Shown here: positions 27,996 to 36,792 of the stretch, piece after piece
How positions within the stretch are numbered: position 1 is the first letter of the stretch
Layout of the letters: each line of letters opens with the position of its first letter
NCBI GenBank assembly: GCA_016709545.1
Contig: JADJMO010000002.1
Coordinates: 372,001-436,000 of the forward strand
Length of the DNA: 64,000 nt
Direction: 5' to 3'
Origin: Myxococcales bacterium
GTDB taxonomy: Bacteria; Myxococcota_A; Polyangia; Polyangiales; JADJMO01
Made by a program: the position numbers and the translations under genes
Notes under the pieces: generated by a model
Told to the model about the DNA's origin: nothing
Database searches by the model: none
Seen by the model: the letters and a program-made list of their open reading frames with translations, nothing else

Positions 27996-28280
27996 TCAGG
28001 CCTTCTTCCCCTGGTTGGCGAGGCGGAGCAGCTCGTGCTCGAGGTTCTTGGCGAGCCCGAGGCCACCCGCGCGGGTGATGGAGCTCGCGAGGGCGTCGAG
28101 CGCCATCGCGCCGTACCCCTGCTTGGCGTGCGGGACCACGTTGGCAGAGGAGAGCAATTGCTTGACCAGGAGCTCCTCGAAGCCGAGCGCCGTGTCGTGG
28201 ACGTCCTTGGCCTTCTTCTCGGCCGCGGCGGCCGCCGCTGCGCTCGCGCCGGGCGCCGACACCTTGACGATCGGCGTCAT
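27996..28280 (-). CDS. flgJ: FlgJ-type rod-binding protein (single domain)
   Basis: It has 94 residues: a low-complexity Ala-rich N-terminus then GFEELLVKQLLSSANVV...YGAMALDALASSI, the FlgJ N-terminal rod-capping domain. The muramidase domain of enterobacterial FlgJ is absent, so another enzyme must open the wall for the rod. It overlaps flgI by 4 nt. Confidence 0.8.
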   Translation of the reverse strand: MTPIVKVSAPGASAAAAAAAEKKAKDVHDTALGFEELLVKQLLSSANVVPHAKQGYGAMALDALASSITRAGGLGLAKNLEHELLRLANQGKKA

Positions 28281-29389
28281 TGGACCACCACCTCGGCCTC
28301 GAGCGCCCCCGCCGTGCGGATGGCCTGGAGCACGCTGGCCATCTCCCGCGGACTCAGCGCGAGCGCGCCGAGGGCGCTGGCGAAGTCGGACAGTGTGGGC
28401 GCGGCCGGGAGGTACTTCATCGACTTCGGGTCGTCCTTGGCCAGCACGTCGGTCTTGGGAACGACGACCGTGGTCCCGCCGGTGCCGCCGAGGAGGCCCG
28501 GGGTCGGCTGCGAGACCACCGGCTCCTCCTTGATCACGATGGTCAGCGCGCCGTGCACGACGGCGATCGGGGAGAGGCGCACGTCGCCCGAGGCGACGAT
28601 GGTGCCGGTCTTCTCGTTGATGACGACGCGGGCCTTGTGCACCGACTTCACCTCGAGCTCCTCGAGGGCAGCGATGAAGGCGATCGGCTTGCCCTCGAAG
28701 GCGCTCGGGAGCTTCACGACGATGGCGCCCGGGTCGGGCGCGCTCGCGGTGTTGGCGCCGAACTTGGCGTCGATCACCTCCATCATCTTGTTGGCGGTGC
28801 CGAACCCCGGCGTGCGCAGCTCGAGCTTGAGCTTGCCGCCGGTGACGATCTCGGCCGCCACCTCCTTCTCGACGATGGCCCCCTCCGGGATGCGGCCGAC
28901 CGTCGTGGTGCCGGATTTCACCGAGGACCCGGTGCCTCCCTTGGCGTCGAACCCGCCGAGCAGGAGGTTGCCCTGGGCGACCGCGTAGGTCTTGCCGTCG
29001 GCGGCCTTGAGGGTGGTCTGCACGAGCATGCCACCGGTGAGCGACTTGGCGTTGCCCATCGAGGCGACGGTCACGTCGATCTTGGAGCCGGCCTTGATGA
29101 ACGCGGGCAGCGTGGCGGTGACGAGCACCGCGGCCACGTTGCGCAGCTTGAGCTGCTTCGGGTCGACCTTGACGCCGAGCTTGGTGAGGAGCGACTGCAT
29201 CGACTGGGCGGCGACCGGCGCGCTCGTGTCGTCGCCGGTGCCGCTGAGGCCCACCACGACGCCGTACCCGAGCAGCTGGTTCTCGCGCGCGCCGCTCACG
29301 TCGGCGAGGTCGCGGATCTTCTCGGCGGACGCGGGGCCCGTGGCCACGGCGAGGGCGGCGAGCAGGGCGAGGGTGAACGGTTTCTGCAC
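28277..29389 (-). CDS. flgI: Flagellar P-ring protein
   Basis: It has 370 residues, the normal FlgI length. A signal peptide ending PASA is followed by EKIRDLADVSGARENQLLGYGVVVGLSGTGDD, an unmistakable FlgI start. Conserved motifs such as GSKIDVTVASMGNAKSLTGG and SPREMASVLQAIRTAGAL follow. It forms the periplasmic ring around the rod in the peptidoglycan layer; FlgA assists assembly. Confidence 0.96.
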   Translation of the reverse strand: MQKPFTLALLAALAVATGPASAEKIRDLADVSGARENQLLGYGVVVGLSGTGDDTSAPVAAQSMQSLLTKLGVKVDPKQLKLRNVAAVLVTATLPAFIKAGSKIDVTVASMGNAKSLTGGMLVQTTLKAADGKTYAVAQGNLLLGGFDAKGGTGSSVKSGTTTVGRIPEGAIVEKEVAAEIVTGGKLKLELRTPGFGTANKMMEVIDAKFGANTASAPDPGAIVVKLPSAFEGKPIAFIAALEELEVKSVHKARVVINEKTGTIVASGDVRLSPIAVVHGALTIVIKEEPVVSQPTPGLLGGTGGTTVVVPKTDVLAKDDPKSMKYLPAAPTLSDFASALGALALSPREMASVLQAIRTAGALEAEVVVQ

Positions 29390-29402
29390 GGGATCTCCAG
29401 GC

Positions 29403-30104
29403 TCAGAAGGGGTTGAGCGCGTCGACGAGCCGGCGGAGCCAGCCCTTGCGCTGCTGGTCGGCCACGTCGCCGCGCCCGGTGAACTCGATCTGCGCGTCGG
29501 CGATGCGCGACGAGGAGACGCTGTTGTCCTGGGTGATGTCGGCCGGGCGGATGAGCCCCGACAGGTAGAGGTGGGCCTCCTCGTTGTTGATCATGACGAC
29601 CTTGGTGCCCTCGATGAAGAGGTCGCCGTTGGGCATCTCGTCGACGACCCGCACCGAGATCGAGCCGTGCAGCTCGCCCTTGCGGCTCGTGCCGCCCTCA
29701 CCCGCGAAGTTCTCCTTGCTCGCGACCTCGAACAGCTTGCCCGGATCGAGGTTCGGGTAGGCCTTCTTGAGGGCGGGCATGATGCCGAGGATGGCCGTCG
29801 CGCCGGCGGAGGCGCTGCCCTCCTTCTTGAGCTTGGTGTCGGCCTGCCCGGTGGCGTCGGCGACCTCGTCGATCTTCACGAGCACGATGTCGCCCACGCG
29901 GCCGGCGCGCGGGTCCTCGAGCATGCCGCCGCTGGCGTCGCTCCACAGCGAGCCGTTGCTCGGCTTGCCCTTGGCGCCGGCCTGCGCGTAGTTGCCCTTC
30001 TTGTAGACCCGCTGGCGCGCGGTGAACGGCGAGACGTGCGCCGGGCCGCACGCCGGCGCGGCGGTCGCGAGGAGCAGGACGACGACGAGGGAGCGCAGCT
30101 TCAT
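29403..30104 (-). CDS. flgH: Flagellar L-ring lipoprotein
   Basis: It has 233 residues with a lipobox (AAPAC at about residue 19), then SLWSDAS, ARRVGDIVLVKIDE-like and the C-terminal GDLFIEGTKVVMINNEEAHLYLSGLIRPADI typical of FlgH. It is the outer-membrane ring of the basal body, showing a Gram-negative envelope. It sits between flgA and flgI. Confidence 0.95.
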   Translation of the reverse strand: MKLRSLVVVLLLATAAPACGPAHVSPFTARQRVYKKGNYAQAGAKGKPSNGSLWSDASGGMLEDPRAGRVGDIVLVKIDEVADATGQADTKLKKEGSASAGATAILGIMPALKKAYPNLDPGKLFEVASKENFAGEGGTSRKGELHGSISVRVVDEMPNGDLFIEGTKVVMINNEEAHLYLSGLIRPADITQDNSVSSSRIADAQIEFTGRGDVADQQRKGWLRRLVDALNPF

Positions 30105-30856
30105 GGGACCTCCACGAGGTGGGCGCGATCCTTGGCGTCGAGCTTCACCGAGAGCACCTTGTTGGTGTTGGCGACGACGACGGGGATGGTGTCACCCACG
30201 TCGCCCTCGCCCGCGGCGGTGGCCTTGGTGCGCACCTCGACCGCGCCCTTCTGCACGAGCAGCACGAGCGACGCCTTCATCGGCACCTCGGGCAGCGCGG
30301 CCTCCTTGGGCAGCTCGATGTCGATCGGCACCTGCAGCGTCAGGAGCACCTCGGGGCCGCGCTTGAAGAGCAGCGACGCGCTGGTCGTGTGCACGCCGGC
30401 CTTGCGCGGGGGCTTCGGCACGTCGACGAGGACGGTGTCCCAGCCGTCGGCGATCTCGACCGACTTCGGCGGGCGCGCGACCTTGAGCTGGCCGCCGCGA
30501 CCGATCGGGTTCGTGAGCAGGCCGGCGCGCAGGCTCTTCTCGAGGTCCGGCGCCGCGACCTTCTTCATCTTGCGGACGACGCGCACCGCGTCGGGGAGGG
30601 CGATCTTCTTGCCGGCGACGCCCTCGAGCTCGGCGCGGGTGACCGTGCGCGCGCCGTTCGGCGGCGGCACCGGGCCGAGGTCCTTGTCGGCGAGCTCCTT
30701 CGGCGCGCTCGGCACGACGTCGGAGAGGTGGATGCGCGGGCCGATCGGCGCGACCTCCGCGATGGCGGGCTTGGCGGTGGCGTCGGTGACCATCGCGAGC
30801 GCGACGAACCCGGAGGCGAACAGACCGAGGGCGAGGGTGTGGGTGTGCTGCTTCAT
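30101..30856 (-). CDS. flgA: P-ring assembly chaperone FlgA
   Basis: It has 251 residues with an N-terminal signal segment, a divergent middle, and the conserved C-terminal SAF-like region (KASLVLLVQKGAVEVRTKATAAGEGDVGDTIPVVVANTNKVLSVKL). It is a periplasmic chaperone for FlgI. It overlaps flgH by 4 nt and lies 4 nt after flgG. Confidence 0.85.
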   Translation of the reverse strand: MKQHTHTLALGLFASGFVALAMVTDATAKPAIAEVAPIGPRIHLSDVVPSAPKELADKDLGPVPPPNGARTVTRAELEGVAGKKIALPDAVRVVRKMKKVAAPDLEKSLRAGLLTNPIGRGGQLKVARPPKSVEIADGWDTVLVDVPKPPRKAGVHTTSASLLFKRGPEVLLTLQVPIDIELPKEAALPEVPMKASLVLLVQKGAVEVRTKATAAGEGDVGDTIPVVVANTNKVLSVKLDAKDRAHLVEVP

Positions 30857-30860
30857 GGGC

Positions 30861-31643
30861 TCACCGCATCGTCGTCGCGTTGCGGAGCATCTCGTCCGCC
30901 GCCGCGATGACCTTGGAGTTGATCTCGTACGCGCGCTGGGTGCGGATGAGCGCGATCATCTCCTCGACGACCTCGACGTTCGATCCCTCGAGCGCGCCCT
31001 GCATGATCGAGCCACGACCGGCCGCGCCCGGGGGGCCGACCTGCGGGTCGCCCGCGGCCGCGGTCTGGCCGAAGAGGTTGTGGCCGAGCGCCGAGAGGCC
31101 GCCGGGGTTGGCGAAGGTGGCGAGCTGGATCGTGCCCACCTGGTTCGGCGCGGTGCTCCCGGGCTGGATCACGCTGACGGTGCCGTCGGCGCCGACGGTG
31201 ATGCTGGTCGCATCGGTCGGGATGGTGATGGGCGGCTCGATGGGGAGCCCCTCGCTCGTCACGAGCTTGCCCTGCGCGTCGAGCTTGAGCGAGCCCGCGC
31301 GGCTGAAGGCCACTTCGCCGCTCGGCCGCGTGACCTGGAAGAAGCCCGGGCCCTCGATGGCGAGATCGAGCTGGTTGCCGGTCTGCTGGATCGGGCCCTG
31401 CGCGAACGACCGCGAGGTCGCCACGATGCGGGTGCCGGTGCCGATCTGCACACCCGCGGGGGCGATGCCTCCTCCGGCGACGGGTCCGGGGGCCTTCTGC
31501 GTCTGGTAGAGCAGATCCTCGAACTCGGCGTCCTGCTTCTTGTAGCCGGTGGTGCTCGCGTTCGCGACGTTGTTGGCGACCGCGTCGAGCTTGGTTTCCT
31601 GCGCCGTCATACCGGTCGCGGCGATGTGGAGACTGCGGAACAT
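30861..31643 (-). CDS. flgG: Distal rod protein FlgG
   Basis: It has 260 residues starting MFRSLHIAATGMTAQETKLDAVANNVANASTTGYKK, with the hook/rod N-terminal signature, and ending RTQRAYEINSKVIAAADEMLRNATTMR. It builds the distal rod. It is the first gene of the long minus-strand flagellar operon. An upstream ATG at 31679 would add 12 unrelated residues and would place the sigma-54 element inside the gene, so 31643 is chosen. Confidence 0.95.
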   Translation of the reverse strand: MFRSLHIAATGMTAQETKLDAVANNVANASTTGYKKQDAEFEDLLYQTQKAPGPVAGGGIAPAGVQIGTGTRIVATSRSFAQGPIQQTGNQLDLAIEGPGFFQVTRPSGEVAFSRAGSLKLDAQGKLVTSEGLPIEPPITIPTDATSITVGADGTVSVIQPGSTAPNQVGTIQLATFANPGGLSALGHNLFGQTAAAGDPQVGPPGAAGRGSIMQGALEGSNVEVVEEMIALIRTQRAYEINSKVIAAADEMLRNATTMR

Positions 31644-31655
31644 GCCGAGGACGTT

Positions 31656-31671
31656 GCGAAGGGAGTGCCAA
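31656..31671 (-). promoter_or_regulatory. Sigma-54 promoter of the flgG operon
   Basis: The minus strand reads TTGGCAC-TCCC-TTCGC. The -24 GG (31669-31668) and -12 GC (31657-31656) are exactly 10 nt apart. The GG is 26 nt before the ATG, so the predicted transcript starts about 2 nt upstream of it. Confidence 0.6.
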
Positions 31672-31686
31672 CACCACAAAGGCCGG

Positions 31687-31707
31687 AAGCCCGCTCGAGG
31701 CGGGCTT
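31687..31707 (-). terminator. Hairpin between motA and flgG
   Basis: AAGCCCGC and GCGGGCTT form a perfect 8-bp stem around a 5-nt loop. It follows motA's stop (minus strand) and precedes the flgG promoter, so it would end the flbD-motA transcript. Only a weak T-rich tail follows. Confidence 0.5.
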
Positions 31708-31754
31708 CTACGGGGGGCTCGGGGCCCGGTCAGTCAGGGCGCTGGCGTGGGCCG

Positions 31755-32543
31755 TCAGCCGGCCGTCGCGGGGGCGCCGGCGGCGGCGGCGCCCTTCTCG
31801 GCGTGGGGGCTGTGCACGTAGCTCATGAGGCGCTCGCGGACGAGCTTCGGGTTGAGGCCCTCCTGGATGGCGAGGACGCCGGTGAGCATCATGGTCTTGA
31901 GGTGCACCTCGTCGCGCACCATCATCTTGATCCGGCCGGCGAACGGCAGGAACACGATGTTGGCCGCGGCCACGCCGTAGATCGTGGCGACGAACGCGGC
32001 CGCGATGCCGGAGCCGACGGCGTTGATGTCGGAGAGGTTGCTCATGACGTGGATGAGGCCGAGCACGGCGCCGATGATGCCGACGGTCGGGCTGTAGCCG
32101 CCGGCGGCCTCGAACACCTTCGCGCTGTCCTCGCCGCCCTCCTCGAGCTGCGAGAGGCCGATCTCCATGGTCTCGCGGAGGCTCGCCGAGTCGGCGCCGT
32201 CGACGGCCATCATGAGCGCCTTGGCGAGGAACGGATCGGACGCGGCCGGCGCCACCTTCTCGAGCGCCAGGATGCCGTCGCGCCGCGCGCGGTTGGCGTA
32301 GTCGACGATCTCGTCGACGATCTTCGCGTGGTCGTGCGACTGCTTCTTGAAGAGCGCGCCGGCCGCGCCGAGCGAGGCCTTCACGGTGGGCAGCGGGAAC
32401 TGCACGAGCACCGCGCCGATCGTGCCGCCGATGACGATCATGAACGCGGGGCCGCCGACGAGCGAGCTCATGTGCCCGCCCTCGAGCATGTTCCCGAGCA
32501 GGACCATGATGAGCGCGACGATGATTCCGAGGAGGGGTCCCAT
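31755..32543 (-). CDS. motA: Flagellar stator protein MotA
   Basis: It has 262 residues with four membrane segments: two at the N-terminus (GPLLGIIVALIMVLLGNML; GGPAFMIVIGGTIGAVLV) and two after a cytoplasmic loop (GGYSPTVGIIGAVLGLIHVMSNL; GSGIAAAFVATIYGVAAANIVFLPF). These carry the conserved Pro residues of MotA/PomA. It conducts ions with MotB to power rotation. It follows flbD by 3 nt. Confidence 0.93.
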   Translation of the reverse strand: MGPLLGIIVALIMVLLGNMLEGGHMSSLVGGPAFMIVIGGTIGAVLVQFPLPTVKASLGAAGALFKKQSHDHAKIVDEIVDYANRARRDGILALEKVAPAASDPFLAKALMMAVDGADSASLRETMEIGLSQLEEGGEDSAKVFEAAGGYSPTVGIIGAVLGLIHVMSNLSDINAVGSGIAAAFVATIYGVAAANIVFLPFAGRIKMMVRDEVHLKTMMLTGVLAIQEGLNPKLVRERLMSYVHSPHAEKGAAAAGAPATAG

Positions 32544-32546
32544 CTC

Positions 32547-32785
32547 TCAGTGCTCCTTGGGGTGGGCGTGGATCGGGAGGTGCGGGAGGTCTCCGCTGTC
32601 CACCGAGACGCGCGTGGCGCGGCGGAACTCGATGACGGCCGCGATCAGCTCCTCGAGCGACTCGCGGACCAGGAGCTTGTCGCCGCCGAACAAGAACAGC
32701 GTCGTGTCGGGGTTGGCCTCCCACGAGCGCGATGTGGTCGGGGTTGACCCCTGACCGAGTGGTTGAGGCGGGTGAGCTTGATCAT
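32547..32785 (-). CDS. flbD: FlbD-family flagellar protein, two apparent single-base insertions
   Basis: The ATG at 32785 opens MIKLTRLNHS, the FlbD start. The family sequence then continues as GVNPDHIALV in the next frame and EANPDTTLFLFGGDKLLVRESLEELIAAVIEFRRATR in the third. One extra base near 32752 and one near 32721 (a GGG run) would explain this. The repaired protein is about 79 residues and carries a short His-rich tail. FlbD proteins are small motility-linked proteins of unclear biochemical function, typically encoded just before motA as here. Confidence 0.7.
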
Positions 32786-32849
32786 CGCCGGCGATCCACA
32801 GGCAAACGGCACGCCACGCGAGGGCGGGAGCACAGCGCATGAAGGGGGG

Positions 32850-32866
32850 TTGGCACGGCGGGTGAA
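32850..32866 (+). promoter_or_regulatory. Degenerate sigma-54-like element before flgB
   Basis: TTGGCAC at 32850-32856 is followed 10 nt after the GG by GA instead of GC. The GG is 29 nt before the flgB ATG, like the better-matching elements of the other flagellar operons. It lies in the 95-bp divergent spacer shared with flbD-motA. Confidence 0.4.
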
Positions 32867-32880
32867 GAGGCGAAGGTTCC

Positions 32881-33273
32881 ATGCGCATCTTCGCCGGGGT
32901 CGACCGACTGCAAGGGGGGCTCGACTACCACCTGGCCCGACACAACCTGCTCGTGTCGAACCTGTCCCACGTGGACACGCCGGGATACAAGCCGCTCGAC
33001 CTCGAGCGCGTCGAGTTCGGCGAGGTGATGGCCAACCTCGAGGCCACCCACCCGGACCACTTCGGCGCGCAGCCGATGCAAGCGGGGGGCGTCGGCACCA
33101 AGGTGTTCGCCGATCCGGCGGCGCAGGCCGGGCCGGACGGCAACGCGGTCAGCCTGGACCGCGAGGCGGTGAAGATCGCCAGCAACCAGGTTCGTTACGA
33201 CGTGGTCGCGCAGCTGGTCGCGGGCGAGCTCGCCGGGCTCGGCTGGGCCGCCAACGACGGGAGAGGTGGCTGA
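32881..33273 (+). CDS. flgB: Proximal rod protein FlgB
   Basis: It has 130 residues with LDYHLARHNLLVSNLSHVDTPGYKPLDLE, the rod-protein N-terminal motif, and a C-terminal amphipathic helix. It is the first gene of the flgB-flgC-fliE-fliF operon. Its stop overlaps flgC's start as TGATG. Confidence 0.92.
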   Translation: MRIFAGVDRLQGGLDYHLARHNLLVSNLSHVDTPGYKPLDLERVEFGEVMANLEATHPDHFGAQPMQAGGVGTKVFADPAAQAGPDGNAVSLDREAVKIASNQVRYDVVAQLVAGELAGLGWAANDGRGG

Positions 33274-33722
33274 TGATTCGCCCTGCCTTCACGGTCCCCG
33301 GGGTGTTCTCCGCGCTCGAGGTCGCCGCGAGCGGCCTCACCGCCGAGCGCGGCCGGATGAACGCCATCGCCGGCAACCTCGCCAACGCGCGGACCACCCG
33401 CACCGAGGCCGGGGGCCCCTACAAGCGCCTCGACCCGGTGTTCGTGTCGAAGCCGCTCATGGGGAACGCCTTCGATCCTGTGCTCCGGCAGGTGGCCAAG
33501 GTGGAGATCGGGAGCATGGCGACCGACACCAAGCCCGGCCAGCTCGAGTACGACCCGGGCCACCCCGACGCCAACGCCGAGGGCTACGTCGAGTATCCGA
33601 ACGTCAACGTCGTGACGGAGATGGTCAACCTCATGACGGCCTCGCGCGCCTACGAGGCCGGCGTCACGTCGATCGAGTCGATCAAGGCGATGGCCAAGGC
33701 CGCGCTGAAGATCGGGACCTGA
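33273..33722 (+). CDS. flgC: Proximal rod protein FlgC
   Basis: It has 149 residues. The N-terminus reads VFSALEVAASGLTAERGRMNAIAGNLANARTTRTEAGGPY and the C-terminus VNVVTEMVNLMTASRAYEAGVTSIESIKAMAKAALKIGT, both diagnostic. It is a rod component between FlgB and FliE. Confidence 0.95.
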   Translation: MIRPAFTVPGVFSALEVAASGLTAERGRMNAIAGNLANARTTRTEAGGPYKRLDPVFVSKPLMGNAFDPVLRQVAKVEIGSMATDTKPGQLEYDPGHPDANAEGYVEYPNVNVVTEMVNLMTASRAYEAGVTSIESIKAMAKAALKIGT

Positions 33723-33724
33723 CC

Positions 33725-34042
33725 ATGAAGATCCAGCCCCTCCCGCCGGCGGAGCTGCGGCCGCTCGAGATCACCGGCGAAGACCTGGGGATCAAGCCGT
33801 CCACCACGACCGGCACCGGCGCGACCTCCTTCGCCGACGTGCTCGGTGGGTTCGTCGCCGACACGGCCGCCACCCAGCAGATCGCGGTCGACAAGGTGCA
33901 GGGCCTCGTGAGCGGCATGCACGACGATCTGCACGGCACGATGATCGCAGCGAAGGAGGCCGAGATCTCCGTGAAGCTGCTCTCCAACGTCCGCAACAAG
34001 CTGCTCGATGCCTTCCACGAGCTCTGGCGAACCAATGTCTGA
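33725..34042 (+). CDS. fliE: Hook-basal body protein FliE
   Basis: It has 105 residues. The C-terminal half (VDKVQGLVSGMHDDLHGTMIAAKEAEISVKLLSNVRNKLLDAFHELWRTNV) matches FliE, the adaptor joining the MS ring to the rod. It overlaps fliF by 8 nt. Confidence 0.9.
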   Translation: MKIQPLPPAELRPLEITGEDLGIKPSTTTGTGATSFADVLGGFVADTAATQQIAVDKVQGLVSGMHDDLHGTMIAAKEAEISVKLLSNVRNKLLDAFHELWRTNV

Positions 34043-35699
34043 ACAAGAGAACTCGAGCCTGCCCCCCGTCGTCCGCGCCCTCTTCGTGAAGGTGCAGGCG
34101 CGCCTCCTCGCCCTGTCCAAGGCCGCGCGCATCGGCCTCGTCGTGGGCATCGTCGTGTTCGGCACCCTCGCCGCGCTGCTCTTCGTGCGGGTGGGCCGCG
34201 AGACCTACGCGCCGCTGTTCACGCAGCTCGACCGCGACGACGCCGCGGCCCTCGTCGCCAAGCTCAAGGAGATGAAGGTCCCCTACCGCCTGATCGGCGA
34301 CGGCAGCGGCGTCGAGGTGCCCGAGGCGCGCGTCCACGAGCTGCGCCTCGACCTCGCCGCGGCGGGTCTGCCACGCGGCGGTGGCGTCGGGTTCGAGAGC
34401 TTCGACAAGATGAAGCTCGGCGCGACCGAGTTCGAGCAGCGCGTCCTCTACCGCCGCGCGCTCGAGGGCGAGCTCGCCCGCACCGTCGGGAGCCTCTCGG
34501 CCGTGCAGAGCGCCCGCGTGCACCTCGTGCTGCCCGAGCGCTCGGTGTTCGTCTCCAAGAACGAGCCCGCCTCGGCCTCCGTGGTCGTGAAGATGCGCCC
34601 CGGCCGCGCCCTCTCCGCGGGCGAGATCGCCGGCGTCGTGCACCTGTGCGCCGCCGCGGTGCCGGGGCTCACCGCCGACCGCGTCGCGCTCGTCACGACC
34701 GAGGGCACCATGCTCCACCGGCCCCGCGCCGAGGGCGCCGAGGGTGGCTCGGGCATGGGCGACACCGACCAGCTCACCGCCGCCCGCACGCTCGAGGCCA
34801 CCCTCGAGGACCGCGCGCGCGCCATGCTCGAGAAGCTCGTCGGCCCGGGGCACGTCGACGTGCGCGTGAGCGCCGAGCTCGACCTCTCGCGCCTCGAGCG
34901 CCTGCAGGACCAGTTCGACCAGGCCAAGGTGGCCCTCCGCAGCGAGACCAAGACCATCGAGCAGAACGGCGGCGGCGTCGACACCGTCGCCGGGATCCCT
35001 GGCGCCGAGAGCAACCTGCCGGGCGGCGCGGGCTCCGCCTCCGCCGGCCCCGCCTCCTCGGGCGCTCCCGGGCGCCTGTCGCTCACCCGCAACTGGGAGA
35101 TCTCGCGCATCACCGAGAAGCGCATCGTCACGGGCGGCGTGCTCAAGCGCCTCACCGTCGCGGTGGTGGTCGACGGCGCGAAGCAGGGCGAGTTCGCGCG
35201 CACCCCCGAGGAGCTCGCCAAGCTGACCGCGCTCGTGCGCGGCGCCATCGGCCTCGACGACAAGCGCGGCGACGTCCTCACCGTGGAGTCGGTGCCGTTC
35301 CTCCCGGTCGAGGTGGCCCCGAACAACGAGAGCGGCATCCCCGCCAACAAGAGCGAGTGGCTGCTCGGGTGGTTCAAGAAGCTCCCCAAGAAGGTGCAGC
35401 TCGGCATCGGGGGCGGCGTGCTGCTCCTGGTCCTCGCGGTCGTGTTCTTCGTGCTGCGCGGCGCGCGCCGCGTGTTCAAGAAGTCGACGGCGATGGTCCT
35501 CGACGCGGTCGCGGCGGGCAACGCCTCGTACGAGGAGGCCCACCCGACGCCCGCCAAGAAGACGGTGGTGGAGATCGTCGACTACCGCACGGCGGCCGTG
35601 GACCGCGCGGCCCGCGACCCCGCGACCGCAGCGCTCGTGCTGCGCGGCTGGCTCGGGACCCTCGAGCAGAAGAACCCGGTTCCGGCCCAGACGGGCTGA
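34035..35699 (+). CDS. fliF: Flagellar MS-ring protein FliF
   Basis: It has 554 residues, with membrane helices near residues 35-55 and 445-465 flanking the periplasmic ring-building domains (YAPLFTQLDRDDAAALVAKLKEMKVPYRL; FDKMKLGATEFEQRVLYRRALEGELARTV; SVVVKMRPGRALS). The C-terminal cytoplasmic tail that would bind FliG is short. It ends the operon and is followed by a strong hairpin. Confidence 0.95.
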   Translation: MSEQENSSLPPVVRALFVKVQARLLALSKAARIGLVVGIVVFGTLAALLFVRVGRETYAPLFTQLDRDDAAALVAKLKEMKVPYRLIGDGSGVEVPEARVHELRLDLAAAGLPRGGGVGFESFDKMKLGATEFEQRVLYRRALEGELARTVGSLSAVQSARVHLVLPERSVFVSKNEPASASVVVKMRPGRALSAGEIAGVVHLCAAAVPGLTADRVALVTTEGTMLHRPRAEGAEGGSGMGDTDQLTAARTLEATLEDRARAMLEKLVGPGHVDVRVSAELDLSRLERLQDQFDQAKVALRSETKTIEQNGGGVDTVAGIPGAESNLPGGAGSASAGPASSGAPGRLSLTRNWEISRITEKRIVTGGVLKRLTVAVVVDGAKQGEFARTPEELAKLTALVRGAIGLDDKRGDVLTVESVPFLPVEVAPNNESGIPANKSEWLLGWFKKLPKKVQLGIGGGVLLLVLAVVFFVLRGARRVFKKSTAMVLDAVAAGNASYEEAHPTPAKKTVVEIVDYRTAAVDRAARDPATAALVLRGWLGTLEQKNPVPAQTG

Positions 35700-35746
35700 G
35701 CCGTCCCGGGGTGCGAAGTCCCGGAGTGGGATCCCCGAGTGAGATC

Positions 35747-35772
35747 GAAGGCTGCCTTCCCCGGCAGCCTTC
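35747..35772 (+). terminator. Terminator after fliF
   Basis: GAAGGCTGCC and GGCAGCCTTC form a perfect 10-bp stem around a 6-nt loop, followed by TGTCGTT. It separates the fliF operon from fliG, which has its own promoter. Confidence 0.7.
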
Positions 35773-35796
35773 TGTCGTTGGGGCCACACGCGGGGC

Positions 35797-35810
35797 GGCA
35801 CCGCACTTGC
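35797..35810 (+). promoter_or_regulatory. Sigma-54 promoter of the fliG operon
   Basis: GGCAC-CGCAC-TTGC matches the sigma-54 consensus with GG (35797-35798) and GC (35809-35810) 10 nt apart. The GG is 27 nt before the GTG start. Confidence 0.7.
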
Positions 35811-35823
35811 TCATGTACCAGGC

Positions 35824-36792
35824 GTGCTCACCGGCCCCGAAAAAGCGGTCCTGTTCCTCCTCGCGCTCGACGAAGACGTCGCGCGCCCCGTCGTCGCGGA
35901 GCTCGGTGAAGAGGAGCTCCGCCGCCTGCGCACCGTGGCGAGCACCATGCGCGACGTGCCCACCAAGGCGCTGGACGAGGCCTTCAAGGAGTTCGTCGAG
36001 CGCTCGGACGCCGCCGTCGCGGTGCCGCGCGGGGGCCTGCCGTACCTGCGCCGCCTGGCCACCGCGGCCCTCGGCGAGAAGCGCACGCGCATCGTGTTCG
36101 AGGACGGCGTCACGAGCCCCGTCTCTCGCCTGGAGCACGCGCCGCCCACCACGCTCGCCGCGATGCTCGAGAAGGAGCCGCCGCAGATCGTCGGCGTGAT
36201 GCTCGCGAGCCTCGCGCCGGAGACCGCCGCGGCCGCGTTCGCCGCGATGCCGCCCGAGCGTCAGGTGGCCGTCGTCACGCACGTCAGCCGCATGACCGAC
36301 GTGCCCGCCCACGTACTCGAGGACGTGGCGACGGCGCTCGCCGACGAGCTGCCCTCCGCCGAGGTGGCCGCGAGCATCAGCGTCGACGGCCTCTCGCGCG
36401 CCGCCCAGCTCCTGAACGCCGCGGGTCGCCGCGTCAGCGACGAAGTGATCGCCACCCTCGAGGGCATCGACGACAACCTCGCGCGGCAGATCCGCGAGGC
36501 GATGTTCACCTTCGACGACCTGCGCCGGCTGTCCGCGCGCGGCATGCGCGATCTCCTCCGCGAGGTCCCGACCGAACGCCTCACGGTGGCGCTCAAGGGC
36601 GCGAGCGAGGAGGTCATGAACGCGATCCTCGCTGGTCTCTCGAGCCGCGCGGCCCAGATGATCAAGGACGACCTCGAGCTGATGTCCGGCGTGCGCAAGA
36701 GCGAGGTCGAGAAGGCGCGGGCAGAGATCGTGCAAGTCGCTCTGCGTCTCGAGGGCGAGGGCAAGCTCGACCTCGGGCGCGACGGAGAATGA
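35824..36792 (+). CDS. fliG: Flagellar motor switch protein FliG
   Basis: It has 322 residues with a GTG start. The armadillo-like N- and middle domains (LTGPEKAVLFLLALDEDVARPVV; LEKEPPQIVGVMLASLAPETAAAAFAAMPPERQ) and the torque-generating C-terminal domain (MFTFDDLRRLSARGMRDLLREV; KGASEEVMNAILAGLSSRAAQMIKDDLE) are complete. It couples stator force to the rotor and is the first gene of the fliG-fliK operon. Confidence 0.95.
   Translation: MLTGPEKAVLFLLALDEDVARPVVAELGEEELRRLRTVASTMRDVPTKALDEAFKEFVERSDAAVAVPRGGLPYLRRLATAALGEKRTRIVFEDGVTSPVSRLEHAPPTTLAAMLEKEPPQIVGVMLASLAPETAAAAFAAMPPERQVAVVTHVSRMTDVPAHVLEDVATALADELPSAEVAASISVDGLSRAAQLLNAAGRRVSDEVIATLEGIDDNLARQIREAMFTFDDLRRLSARGMRDLLREVPTERLTVALKGASEEVMNAILAGLSSRAAQMIKDDLELMSGVRKSEVEKARAEIVQVALRLEGEGKLDLGRDGE

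Noticed and set aside
31644..31679. Upstream ATG extending flgG by 12 codons
   Set aside because: The extra residues do not fit FlgG, and the extension would contain the sigma-54 element.
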